A stretch of DNA of 64,000 nt from NCBI RefSeq assembly GCF_014652395.1, contig NZ_BMYS01000007.1, positions 537-64,536 of the forward strand, read 5' to 3'. The notes beneath the pieces were generated by a model. It was not told the origin of the DNA, searched no databases, and was given only the letters and a program-made list of their open reading frames with translations. Source of the DNA: Advenella faeciporci. Its GTDB lineage: Bacteria > Pseudomonadota > Gammaproteobacteria > Burkholderiales > Burkholderiaceae_B. The translations under genes and the position numbers were made by a program. Below, in pieces: positions 55,899 to 63,166 of this stretch (positions within the stretch are counted from its first letter, which is position 1; every line of letters begins with the position of its first letter).

Positions 55899-56459
55899 AT
55901 GAGTGAAATAATACATGATACTGCCCCAGTCGGGTTGTCCACCAGGCAGCCGGTATTTTTGGTGGGCATGATGGGGGCAGGTAAAACAACAATAGGACGG
56001 GCCCTGGCCCGCGCCATGAATCGGGATTTTCTGGATCTGGATCATGAGATTGTCGGGCGGTGTGGGGTCAGCATACCAGTCATCTTCGACATCGAAGGAG
56101 AGGAAGGGTTCCGTAACAGGGAGAGTATGGTGCTTGAAGAGGTCGCACAGATTGACGGTATTGTGTTGGCCACGGGAGGGGGGGCCGTGTTAAGGGAAGC
56201 CAACAGGGCCATTTTACGGCGTCGGGGAATCGTGATTTACCTGAAGGCCAGTGCCGATGAGCTTTATCGGCGGGTGGCCAAAGACCGGAACCGGCCCTTG
56301 CTGGCCACGCCCAACCCGAAAGCCAGGATTGCCGAATTGTTGGCACAGCGCGAATCCCTGTATGAAAGCGTTGCCGACCTGACGATAGAAACCGGTTCAG
56401 GTTCCATTCCTTCGGTGGTAAAAACCATTCATAATTTGTTGCAAAAAAATCAGGAGTAA
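55899..56459 (+). CDS. aroK: Shikimate kinase
   Basis: Phosphorylates shikimate at position 3 in aromatic amino acid synthesis. It has 186 residues. Walker A is GMMGAGKTT, the shikimate-binding DLDHEIV and FRNRES segments follow, and the GGGAV and lid RPLL motifs are present. The start at 55899 gives the MSEI N-terminus; the frame extends to 55836. aroB follows after 3 bp. Confidence 0.95.
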   Translation: MSEIIHDTAPVGLSTRQPVFLVGMMGAGKTTIGRALARAMNRDFLDLDHEIVGRCGVSIPVIFDIEGEEGFRNRESMVLEEVAQIDGIVLATGGGAVLREANRAILRRRGIVIYLKASADELYRRVAKDRNRPLLATPNPKARIAELLAQRESLYESVADLTIETGSGSIPSVVKTIHNLLQKNQE

Positions 56460-56462
56460 AGC

Positions 56463-57545
56463 ATGAGTATTGTTAAGGTCAAAACAGAAGGGGGCGCTTA
56501 TTCCATTCATATTGCCCCCAATTTATTGCAACAGGTGGGCACTTCCATTCCTCCTGACGCCACCTCGGTGGTTCTGATCAGCAATCCGACTGTATTTGGG
56601 TTATACGGAAAAACCGTTTTGCAGTCACTGGAAGCCAGCGGGAAGAAAATCAGCGTCTTCGAGGTGCCTGACGGTGAAGCCTACAAGACCCTCGAAACCC
56701 TTAACAGTATCTATACCTTTTTGCTGGAGCAGCGCCTGGATCGCCGTGCCGTTATTGTGGCGCTGGGCGGTGGCGTCATTGGGGACATGTGCGGTTTTGC
56801 CGCGGCAACCTACATGCGGGGCATCCGTTTCATTCAGGTGCCCACCACCTTGCTGGCACAGGTGGATTCTTCGGTGGGTGGCAAGACCGCCGTCAATCAT
56901 CCCATGGGCAAGAACATGATTGGCGCGTTTTACCAACCGATTGCCGTTGATATCGATACCACCGTGCTAGGCACGTTGCCCGAACGTGAAATTGCAGCGG
57001 GCCTGGCAGAAGTCATCAAGTATGGCCTCATCCTGGATGCCGGTTTTTTTGACTGGTGTGAACAAAACGTGGCCAGCCTGAAGGCTCTGGAGCCCGAAGC
57101 CATCGGTTATGCGGTTCAGCGCTCCTGCGAACTCAAGGCCTATGTGGTTTCGGAAGACGAAAAGGAAACCGGCATGCGTGCCATCCTGAACCTGGGACAT
57201 ACGTTTGGCCATGCCATAGAAGCCGGCCTTGGCTTTGGTACCTGGCTGCACGGGGAAGCCGTGGGTTGTGGCATGGTGCAGGCAGCTGAACTGTCGGCCA
57301 GGGTTTGCGGTTTTCCCCAGGCAGACGTTGAAAGGGTCAGGGCACTGGTGGCAGCCATTGGCTGTCCGGTTACCGCGCCCGATCTGGGAACAGACAAATG
57401 GATCGAACTGATGCAAATCGATAAAAAGGCGGAAGGGGGCAAAATCAAATTCATTGTCATGCCAGGCATCGGTCAGGCGAAAAGCCAGACGGTTCCACGG
57501 GAAGACTTGATGCTGGTTTTGAAGAAAACAACACAGAAAGGGTAA
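56463..57545 (+). CDS. aroB: 3-dehydroquinate synthase
   Basis: Second enzyme of the shikimate pathway, 360 residues, NAD- and metal-dependent. Motifs: DGEAYKTLET, ALGGGVIGDMCGFAAA, TTLLAQVDSSVGGKTAVNHP, and metal ligands in GLAEVIKYG, NLGHTFGHAIE and WLHGEAVGCG. It ends directly before dgt. Confidence 0.97.
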   Translation: MSIVKVKTEGGAYSIHIAPNLLQQVGTSIPPDATSVVLISNPTVFGLYGKTVLQSLEASGKKISVFEVPDGEAYKTLETLNSIYTFLLEQRLDRRAVIVALGGGVIGDMCGFAAATYMRGIRFIQVPTTLLAQVDSSVGGKTAVNHPMGKNMIGAFYQPIAVDIDTTVLGTLPEREIAAGLAEVIKYGLILDAGFFDWCEQNVASLKALEPEAIGYAVQRSCELKAYVVSEDEKETGMRAILNLGHTFGHAIEAGLGFGTWLHGEAVGCGMVQAAELSARVCGFPQADVERVRALVAAIGCPVTAPDLGTDKWIELMQIDKKAEGGKIKFIVMPGIGQAKSQTVPREDLMLVLKKTTQKG

Positions 57546-58676
57546 ATGACCATGACAACGCTGGCAACTTATGCAACCAAACCCGAAGATACCCGCGGCA
57601 GAATTCACCCGGAAATCGAAGATCCAGGTCGCAATCCGTTCCAGCGTGACAGAGACCGGATCATTCACAGCTCCGCTTTCAGGCGGCTTGAATATAAAAC
57701 CCAGGTATTTGTCAATCATGAAGGCGATCTGTTCCGGACCCGTCTTACCCATAGTCTTGAAGTGGCCCAGATTGGTCGGGCGCTTGCCAGGACATTACGC
57801 CTGAATGAGGATCTGGTGGAAGCCATCTCCCTGGCTCATGACCTTGGTCACACCCCTTTTGGGCATGCCGGCCAGGATGCCCTGAATGCCTGCATGCGTG
57901 AAAAAATACCGCAAGCGGGCGGCTTTGAGCATAATTTGCAAAGCCTGAGGGTGGTTGACGAACTTGAAGAGCGCTATGCCTCATTTAACGGCTTGAATCT
58001 GAGCTTTGAGACGCGGGAAGGTATTCTTAAGCACTGTTCCATTTCCCATGCCCGCATGCTTGGAGAGGTTGCCCGGCGTTTTATAAACAGGACACAGCCC
58101 AGCCTTGAAGCACAACTGGCCAATCTGGCCGACGAAATCGCATATAACAACCACGATGTCGATGACGGGCTTCGATCAGGGTTGATTACGGTCGAGCAAT
58201 TGTTGTCGGTCGAGTTGTTTGCAAGTCATTATCAAAATGTTTGTAATCTATATCAAAATGTTTCAGAAAAGAGACTGGTTTCCGAAACAATCAGGCGCAT
58301 AATAAATACCTTAATTGTTGATCTTGCACAAAATACGGCGCTTAATATCAAAACATTTCAGATTGAAACACTAAAAGATGTATATAATGCACCCGTGCTG
58401 GTTGCATTTTCAACCCCCATCAGAAAGCAGGCAAACGAGCTCAAACGGTTCCTCCTGGAAAATCTCTACCGGCATTACAAGGTCATGCGCATGTCGGGTA
58501 AGGCAAAACGTATTATTGTTGATTTATATAGCGCTTTTCTGGAAGATCCACGTTTGTTGCCCAAGGATTACCGTGTCCAGGATGAGCTTAAGCAGGCTCG
58601 TTCGATTGCCGATTACATTGCTGGAATGACGGATCGATATGCAATTAAAGAGCACAAAAGATTGTTTTTGATTTAG
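57546..58676 (+). CDS. dgt: dGTPase-like HD-domain triphosphohydrolase
   Basis: dNTP triphosphohydrolase of the Dgt family, 376 residues, hydrolysing dNTP to nucleoside and triphosphate. The metal-binding HD-domain residues lie in [32 protein letters not shown] and [13 protein letters not shown]. It starts at 57546 right after the aroB stop, an order common in Burkholderiales. The last codons form the left arm of a 17-bp inverted repeat with the region downstream. Confidence 0.93.
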   Translation: MTMTTLATYATKPEDTRGRIHPEIEDPGRNPFQRDRDRIIHSSAFRRLEYKTQVFVNHEGDLFRTRLTHSLEVAQIGRALARTLRLNEDLVEAISLAHDLGHTPFGHAGQDALNACMREKIPQAGGFEHNLQSLRVVDELEERYASFNGLNLSFETREGILKHCSISHARMLGEVARRFINRTQPSLEAQLANLADEIAYNNHDVDDGLRSGLITVEQLLSVELFASHYQNVCNLYQNVSEKRLVSETIRRIINTLIVDLAQNTALNIKTFQIETLKDVYNAPVLVAFSTPIRKQANELKRFLLENLYRHYKVMRMSGKAKRIIVDLYSAFLEDPRLLPKDYRVQDELKQARSIADYIAGMTDRYAIKEHKRLFLI

Positions 58677-58732
58677 TGGTTTTTATTTTAATAACTTTTG
58701 TTTTGCCATAAAATAAAATCAAAAACAATCTT
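58658..58732. repeat. 17-bp perfect inverted repeat spanning the dgt stop
   Basis: AAGATTGTTTTTGATTT at 58658-58674 is repeated in inverse orientation at 58716-58732, 41 bases apart. The left arm is the end of dgt. The RNA would form a long stem, but no T-run follows the right arm. It may be a terminator, an mRNA stability element or a protein site. Confidence 0.6.
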
Positions 58733-58737
58733 ACGCA

Positions 58738-58764
58738 GATTCGTTTACAATTAGAAATGATTCG
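58738..58764 (+). promoter_or_regulatory. Direct repeats upstream of the AraC-type regulator
   Basis: GATTCG at 58738-58743 and again at 58759-58764, exactly 21 bp apart (two DNA turns), about 30-55 bp before the ATG. Tandem half-sites at this spacing suit AraC-family binding and could serve autoregulation. Confidence 0.35.
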
Positions 58765-58794
58765 ATTGTTATTAATTTAAAAAACCACAACACT

Positions 58795-59643
58795 ATGCAA
58801 GCTAATGATGATTTTTCATTGTCCCATATATTGATTATCGACAATGAAATACATGGACGTAATGCACTGATGAATATTCTGCGGGAAAAAAACTGCCGTA
58901 TCAGTCATGCTTTTGATGGCTTACAGGGATACGAGCGGGCAGTGGCGAATCGTCCCGACCTGATTCTTTCAAACATACAACTGCCCAAACTGAATGGCGT
59001 CACGCTTTGCCGTCGCCTGAAAGCCAATCCCTTCACCAACGACATCCCCATGATTTTTTACGGACAGGAAGAAAACCCGGAAAATCGCCTGGAAGCCTTT
59101 CGTAGCGGTGCCGTTGATTACATTCCCAATGATTGTTCAGACTTCGAGGTGATAGCCCGTATTGCCGTGCATTTGTCTTTGGCCAGTAAAAAACGCCTGA
59201 TTCAATCCATGGGCCTGGGCCAGAACCAGGACATGAATTCATTTCCCACTTTTTCGCCTCGGCCTGCTTCCTGCCAGGAAACCCTGGATGATGCCCTGGT
59301 GGTATCCATTGTGCAAAAATATGTCCAGGAACATCTTAACGAACCGCTTTCAATCAGCCATTTGGCTGAAGTGGCCGGAATGCACGAAAAGCGTTTAACC
59401 AAGGCCTTCCAGGACCATCTCAATATCAGCGTTTTTGAATTTGTTCGTGATACCCGCATGCACGAGGCAAAACGGTTGTTATTGGAAACCTCCTTGCGTA
59501 CACTCACCATTGCCGCAGAAATCGGTTATTCAAGCTCGGCCAATTTCTCAACGGCATTCCAGCAGTTTTATGGGGTTTCCCCCTCTGTGTTCAGAAAAAA
59601 CAAGGGTAATGTTGATGAAGCCAGACAGTCTGAACACGCCTGA
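58795..59643 (+). CDS. AraC-type regulator with degenerate receiver domain
   Basis: A 282-residue protein with an N-terminal response-regulator fold (about 10-130) and a C-terminal AraC helix-turn-helix domain (about 175-275; SISHLAEVAGMHEKRLTKAFQ and IAAEIGYSSSANFSTAF). The phosphorylation residues are missing: the acceptor aspartate is Asn60 (LSNIQLPKLNG), the conserved Thr/Ser position is Gly90 (MIFYGQ), and the lysine is Asn112 (YIPNDC). The acidic pair reads Asp16-Asn17. So it is a pseudo-receiver that probably does not use phosphate transfer. No histidine kinase is nearby. It precedes the CidA/LrgA-LrgB pair by 72 bp and may regulate it. Confidence 0.88.
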   Translation: MQANDDFSLSHILIIDNEIHGRNALMNILREKNCRISHAFDGLQGYERAVANRPDLILSNIQLPKLNGVTLCRRLKANPFTNDIPMIFYGQEENPENRLEAFRSGAVDYIPNDCSDFEVIARIAVHLSLASKKRLIQSMGLGQNQDMNSFPTFSPRPASCQETLDDALVVSIVQKYVQEHLNEPLSISHLAEVAGMHEKRLTKAFQDHLNISVFEFVRDTRMHEAKRLLLETSLRTLTIAAEIGYSSSANFSTAFQQFYGVSPSVFRKNKGNVDEARQSEHA

Positions 59644-59715
59644 TTTTGAAAATAATGTGCGTTAACGGTTAAGATGGCAGCATTCGGACAAAAATTACAA
59701 TAAAAGGGGGTGGCC

Positions 59716-60099
59716 ATGTTACTGACGCTGGCCGTTTTATGTTTTTTCCAGGCATTGGGAGAATGGACATCGGTGCTATCGGGTTTGCCAATACCCGGGC
59801 CGGTGCTGGGCATGGTGTTTTTGTTTATTACCCTGCTGCTGGAACCACGCCTGAACCATCATATTGCAGCATCTTCCGAGCAACTGCTCAAGTCAATGAT
59901 GGTCATGTTTATCCCGGTTTGTGTGGGGATCATGACTTCTTATACCCTGCTGAAGGGTCAGTGGCTGGCCCTGGTGGCTGCCATCGTCATCAGTACTGTT
60001 CTGGCCATGGCGGTGGGAGCGCTGGTGATGCAAAAGGTCATGAAGCGCCTGGAAAAACAAGCCCACAACCCGAAAAAGGCGGCGAGCGATGTTGAATGA
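59716..60099 (+). CDS. CidA/LrgA family membrane protein
   Basis: Holin-like membrane protein of 127 residues with four helices. The family segment GLPIPGPVLGMVFLFITLLL and the MVMFIPVCVGIM stretch are visible. With LrgB it forms a system tied to pyruvate/short-acid transport, overflow metabolism and cell lysis control. The ATG at 59716 has an AGGGGGTGG site; GTG at 59710 is in frame too. It overlaps lrgB by 11 bp. Confidence 0.88.
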   Translation: MLLTLAVLCFFQALGEWTSVLSGLPIPGPVLGMVFLFITLLLEPRLNHHIAASSEQLLKSMMVMFIPVCVGIMTSYTLLKGQWLALVAAIVISTVLAMAVGALVMQKVMKRLEKQAHNPKKAASDVE

Positions 60100-60808
60100 A
60101 TTCTGGCTCCCGTTTACCAAAACGCCATTGTTTGGCATTTTGCTGACCCTGCTGGTTTATGCGCTGGTTGCCTGGCTGGCCAAAAAAAGCCGTTTTCATC
60201 CTTTGGTCAACCCTGTTGCCCTGTCCGTTCTGCTAATCGTGCCTTTTCTTGTGTATACCGGTGTTGCCTATGAAGACTACATGGTGGGTGCACAATACAT
60301 TTCTTTTCTGCTTGGTCCTGCCACGGTTGCCCTTGCCGTTCCTTTGGCCAGGCAGCTTGAGCGGGTCAGAAAAGCCTGGTTGCCACTGGTTTGCGGCTTG
60401 CTGGCGGGTTCGCTGGTGGCGGTGTTATCGGTGGTTCTGGTTGCCGCGCTTTTGGGCGCTGAAGATGTCTTGATTATTTCCCTGGCCCCCAAATCGGCTA
60501 CCATGCCGATTGCCATGGGTGTTAGTGAAAAGCTGGGGGGCCTGGCTTCGCTGGCAGCGGTGGGGGTCATGGGAACCGGTGTTTTTGGCGTCATGACTGC
60601 CCGTTATATTTTTAAAATAATCCATATAGAGTCACCGGAAATCAGGGGGTTCATGCTGGGCCTCACGGCGCACGGGATTGGCGTGGCGCGTGGTTTCCAG
60701 ATCAGCAACGAAATAGGCACCTTTGCGGGCCTTGGAATGAGCCTTAACGGTTTGTTGACCGCTTTTTTGGTGCCTGTGGTGGTCGCCCTGCATTTTCTCC
60801 TGTTCTAA
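60089..60808 (+). CDS. lrgB: LrgB/CidB family membrane protein
   Basis: Partner of the CidA/LrgA protein, 239 residues, mostly hydrophobic. Conserved LrgB parts are FLLGPATVALAVPLARQ, LAPKSATMPIAMGVSEKLGG and GLTAHGIGVARGFQ. Overlap with the upstream gene indicates co-translation. Confidence 0.9.
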   Translation: MLNEFWLPFTKTPLFGILLTLLVYALVAWLAKKSRFHPLVNPVALSVLLIVPFLVYTGVAYEDYMVGAQYISFLLGPATVALAVPLARQLERVRKAWLPLVCGLLAGSLVAVLSVVLVAALLGAEDVLIISLAPKSATMPIAMGVSEKLGGLASLAAVGVMGTGVFGVMTARYIFKIIHIESPEIRGFMLGLTAHGIGVARGFQISNEIGTFAGLGMSLNGLLTAFLVPVVVALHFLLF

Positions 60809-60894
60809 ACAGGTTTACTAAACAGGGTTACTATAAGCTGCCGGCGGATACCGTGCTAAGGCCGGCCAATGACATATTGCATCCCTGTTGCCAC

Positions 60895-61344
60895 TTAATG
60901 CTGGTGCAGCTGCTCTACCGCCGATACCGGAACCTGGTCCTGTTTTAGCAGGTCAAGCAGAAGCTGGCGCTGTTCGGCCGAAAGCATTTCCCGTTCCCTG
61001 AGCAATTGTTCAATCAAGAGTTGTTGCTGGTGCTCCTGCAAAAAGGCAATGGCATCACGCTCCGATTCAATGACTGTCCGGTTGGCGGGTTCGGCAAAAA
61101 TGGCATCAATCATGGCGTTGCGATGAGATGCGATTTTAGTGGCGGCCTCGCCAAATTGAGCCAGGAACGGTTGTTCAATTTGCTGCCATTGCTGTTCCTG
61201 TTCTGCATCAAGCTGCAGATAGGCGGGCAGGCTTGTGGCAGTATTTGTGCTTTCGCTCCAGTAATGCCATCCCAAGGCTGCTAATACGCCTATGTTCAGG
61301 CAGAGGGAAATCATCAGTAATTTACGCAGGGAGTTCGTATTCAT
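60895..61344 (-). CDS. Spy/CnrX-like periplasmic sensor protein
   Basis: A 149-residue protein with one N-terminal membrane anchor (about residues 8-27, LLMISLCLNIGVLAALGW) and a helical, Gln/Glu-rich periplasmic part of the heavy-metal-resistance/Spy type (LDAEQEQQWQQIEQPFLAQF, later LSAEQRQLLLDLL). In CnrYXH-like systems such a protein senses metal and relieves the anti-sigma factor. It starts 5 bp after the anti-sigma stop; the frame from 61368 overlaps that gene. No metal-specific cysteine is present, so the signal is unknown. Confidence 0.78.
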   Translation of the reverse strand: MNTNSLRKLLMISLCLNIGVLAALGWHYWSESTNTATSLPAYLQLDAEQEQQWQQIEQPFLAQFGEAATKIASHRNAMIDAIFAEPANRTVIESERDAIAFLQEHQQQLLIEQLLREREMLSAEQRQLLLDLLKQDQVPVSAVEQLHQH

Positions 61345-61349
61345 TGGGA

Positions 61350-61817
61350 TCAGCTTCCTGTCTTGCAAAGCGGGGTGCCGGCACAGATATTGCCCGGCGG
61401 TATCGAGTCAAAAACATTCATCGCCATCATTTTGACGGGTTCTTGTGGGGGAGCATTATACAGTTGCCCGCCAAACACCAGTCCCAGCGTCAGTGCCATG
61501 GCAGCCGATCCGGCCGGCAGCCACCAGCCACCCATCAGCCTGTCAAGCAATGTATGAAGTTTGCGACCGGGTGGTGGCAAGGTTTTTATCTGCCTGCCAG
61601 CCTGAAGACGGCCTTCCAGTACCTTGGCCAGATCAAAATTCAGTACCGGCTTGGGTATTTCCTGAAAAGCGACATGCAATTGTTGCAACTGTGCGAACTG
61701 TCCCGAACAAATGGGGCAGTGGTGTAAATGATCCTGCAGTTCGGCTTTTTCCTGACCAGATAAAACCTGGTCCAGAAACGCGGATAAAGCGGTGTTGCGT
61801 GGGCATGATTCATTCAT
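61350..61817 (-). CDS. Zinc-finger anti-sigma factor
   Basis: A 155-residue membrane protein. The cytoplasmic N-terminus carries the ZAS motif H-x3-C-x2-C (DHLHHCPIC). One helix lies at about 97-120 (LPAGSAAMALTLGLVFGG). The short periplasmic tail contains two cysteines (NICAGTPLCKTG). It overlaps the sigma gene by 8 bp, so both are made together, and should hold the sigma factor inactive until a periplasmic signal arrives. Confidence 0.85.
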   Translation of the reverse strand: MNESCPRNTALSAFLDQVLSGQEKAELQDHLHHCPICSGQFAQLQQLHVAFQEIPKPVLNFDLAKVLEGRLQAGRQIKTLPPPGRKLHTLLDRLMGGWWLPAGSAAMALTLGLVFGGQLYNAPPQEPVKMMAMNVFDSIPPGNICAGTPLCKTGS

Positions 61818-62391
61818 GACTTTCTCCTGTTTGCCGTTTGAACGCAGTTAAGGCGGCAACCCTGGCCCGGGCCAGGCGTGATTTGACAGTCCCTTCGGAC
61901 ACTTCCAGAATGGTGGCGATTTCGCTATAGGATAAGCCTTCCAGTTCACGCAGCAGTAAAATTTCCCTGTAATTCGGGTTGATGGTGTCCAGCGCCAGCA
62001 GCAGTTGTTGGTAATCCTGGCTGTTGATCAGGCTGTCCTGCGGGCCGACAGAGGTTTCAACCAGTTGCCGGTTTTCATCCTCTTCATCCAAAGAAGCAAA
62101 AATCACGGCGTTGCGTCTTCTTAGGGCATCAATCGTGGTATTGCGGGCAATTTGCGTCAGCCAGGTAGAGAACTTGGCTTCGGGGCGCCAATCGGGCAAT
62201 GCCTGCCATGCCTTGATGAAGACATCCTGGGTCAGGTCGGTTGCTTCATCGGCAGAACCGCATAAATAGGTAATAAAACCAAAGATGCGGTTCTGGTGCG
62301 AACGTACCAGACTGGAGAAGGCAGCCGGGTCACCGGCTTGTGCACGGGTAACCAGCTGTTCTTCCGCTACTGATGAATGAGTGTCCGCCAT
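61810..62391 (-). CDS. ECF-type RNA polymerase sigma factor
   Basis: Sigma-70 family ECF factor of 193 residues. Region 2 (FGFITYLCGSADEATDLTQDVFIKAWQAL) and region 4 (LRELEGLSYSEIATILEVSEGTVKSRLARAR) are clear (shown in part: SYSEIATILEVSEGTVKSR). It sits between the His-rich protein gene and the anti-sigma gene. A GGAAC-N16-CGTTT promoter upstream of the unit suggests it activates its own operon. Confidence 0.92.
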   Translation of the reverse strand: MADTHSSVAEEQLVTRAQAGDPAAFSSLVRSHQNRIFGFITYLCGSADEATDLTQDVFIKAWQALPDWRPEAKFSTWLTQIARNTTIDALRRRNAVIFASLDEEDENRQLVETSVGPQDSLINSQDYQQLLLALDTINPNYREILLLRELEGLSYSEIATILEVSEGTVKSRLARARVAALTAFKRQTGESHE

Positions 62392-62414
62392 GGTCTGTTT
62401 GTCAGCATCCTGGC

Positions 62415-62921
62415 TTAGTGGGCAGAAAACGATTCCCAGCCCGGGTGGTTGAAATACTCTCCGTAGGTATCCAGTGCCTTGACCATCTGAACGACACCTT
62501 CGCTGGGCGACTTGCCTTCGGTTTTGCCTTCGATGGTATTGGCACCATTGATAATCTCGCCTATCAGTACGTGCAGGGTAATATCTGCATCCGGTTCAAG
62601 TTTGCAATTCTGGATCATGTATTCTATCTGTTCACCGGCGGTTTTGACCAGTGCCTGATATTCCGGAGCTTCAGTTTTACCTTCGTGGGCCGCTGGAACG
62701 GCCTTGCTGACGGCAGCATGAAGGGTTCCCATGCCCTTTTGCAAGGGGGCGTCAACGTCCCACTTTTGACCGTTATTCAGTTTCAGCTGGGCACTGGAGA
62801 CCGAGTGTCCGTCATGGCTGTGGGCGCTGTCTGCCGCCATGGCCGGTGAAAGAGAGGCTGTACCCAGGACCAGGGCATAGGTGATGTTGCGGGCAAGACG
62901 GGAAAAATTTGATGGTTTCAT
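62415..62921 (-). CDS. Periplasmic protein with His-rich N-terminus, unknown function
   Basis: A 168-residue exported protein. The signal peptide ends in PAMAA; the mature N-terminus (DSAHSHDGHS) is rich in histidine and could bind metal. The remainder is helical, with one cysteine (QNCKLEPDADITLHVLIGEI) and a C-terminal YGEYFNHPGW. I do not recognise a named family. It is the first gene of the ECF sigma unit, 23 bp ahead of the sigma gene, so it is likely a main target or part of the sensing system. Confidence 0.75.
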   Translation of the reverse strand: MKPSNFSRLARNITYALVLGTASLSPAMAADSAHSHDGHSVSSAQLKLNNGQKWDVDAPLQKGMGTLHAAVSKAVPAAHEGKTEAPEYQALVKTAGEQIEYMIQNCKLEPDADITLHVLIGEIINGANTIEGKTEGKSPSEGVVQMVKALDTYGEYFNHPGWESFSAH

Positions 62922-63022
62922 AATGATAACTCCGAACAGGTAAGGGATTTGGGCAATCGGTAAATGGCAGGTCTGGCGTGGCCATTTGCCTGACGGCATG
63001 ATGGGTGCCGTCTTGCTGTATT

Positions 63023-63048
63023 AAACGAACGGGGGGCGCAAATGTTCC
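63023..63048 (-). promoter_or_regulatory. ECF-type promoter
   Basis: On the minus strand GGAAC (63048-63044), a 16-bp spacer and CGTTT (63027-63023). This matches the usual ECF pattern GGAAC-N16/17-CGTnn. It lies about 100 bp upstream of the His-rich protein gene and probably is autoregulated by the sigma factor of the same unit. Confidence 0.65.
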
Positions 63049-63074
63049 CGAATAATGCCGGGATTGAATTTGTC

Positions 63075-63088
63075 TTGATCTGGATCAA
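63075..63088 (+). promoter_or_regulatory. Perfect FNR/ANR-type box
   Basis: TTGAT-CTGG-ATCAA, the full consensus palindrome for oxygen-sensing FNR-type regulators. A -10-like TAGAAT at 63128-63133 puts the box near -60 for the acyl-CoA synthetase gene, the class I distance; no good -35 box is present, as in activator-dependent promoters. For the opposite sigma unit it would be around -65. Confidence 0.7.
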
Positions 63089-63166
63089 TATGATTTTCCC
63101 TGATGGCAGGACATGAATGCCCGATGCTAGAATCAGGCCAATAATTATCCAGAACCAGGAGACAGG

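Noticed and set aside
56967-57752. Minus-strand open frame of 261 codons
   Set aside because: It is antisense to aroB and the dgt start, both with intact motifs; composition is that of a shadow frame.
60838-60866. GC-rich inverted repeat after lrgB as a terminator
   Set aside because: Short GCCGG arms with a long loop and no T-run on either strand.
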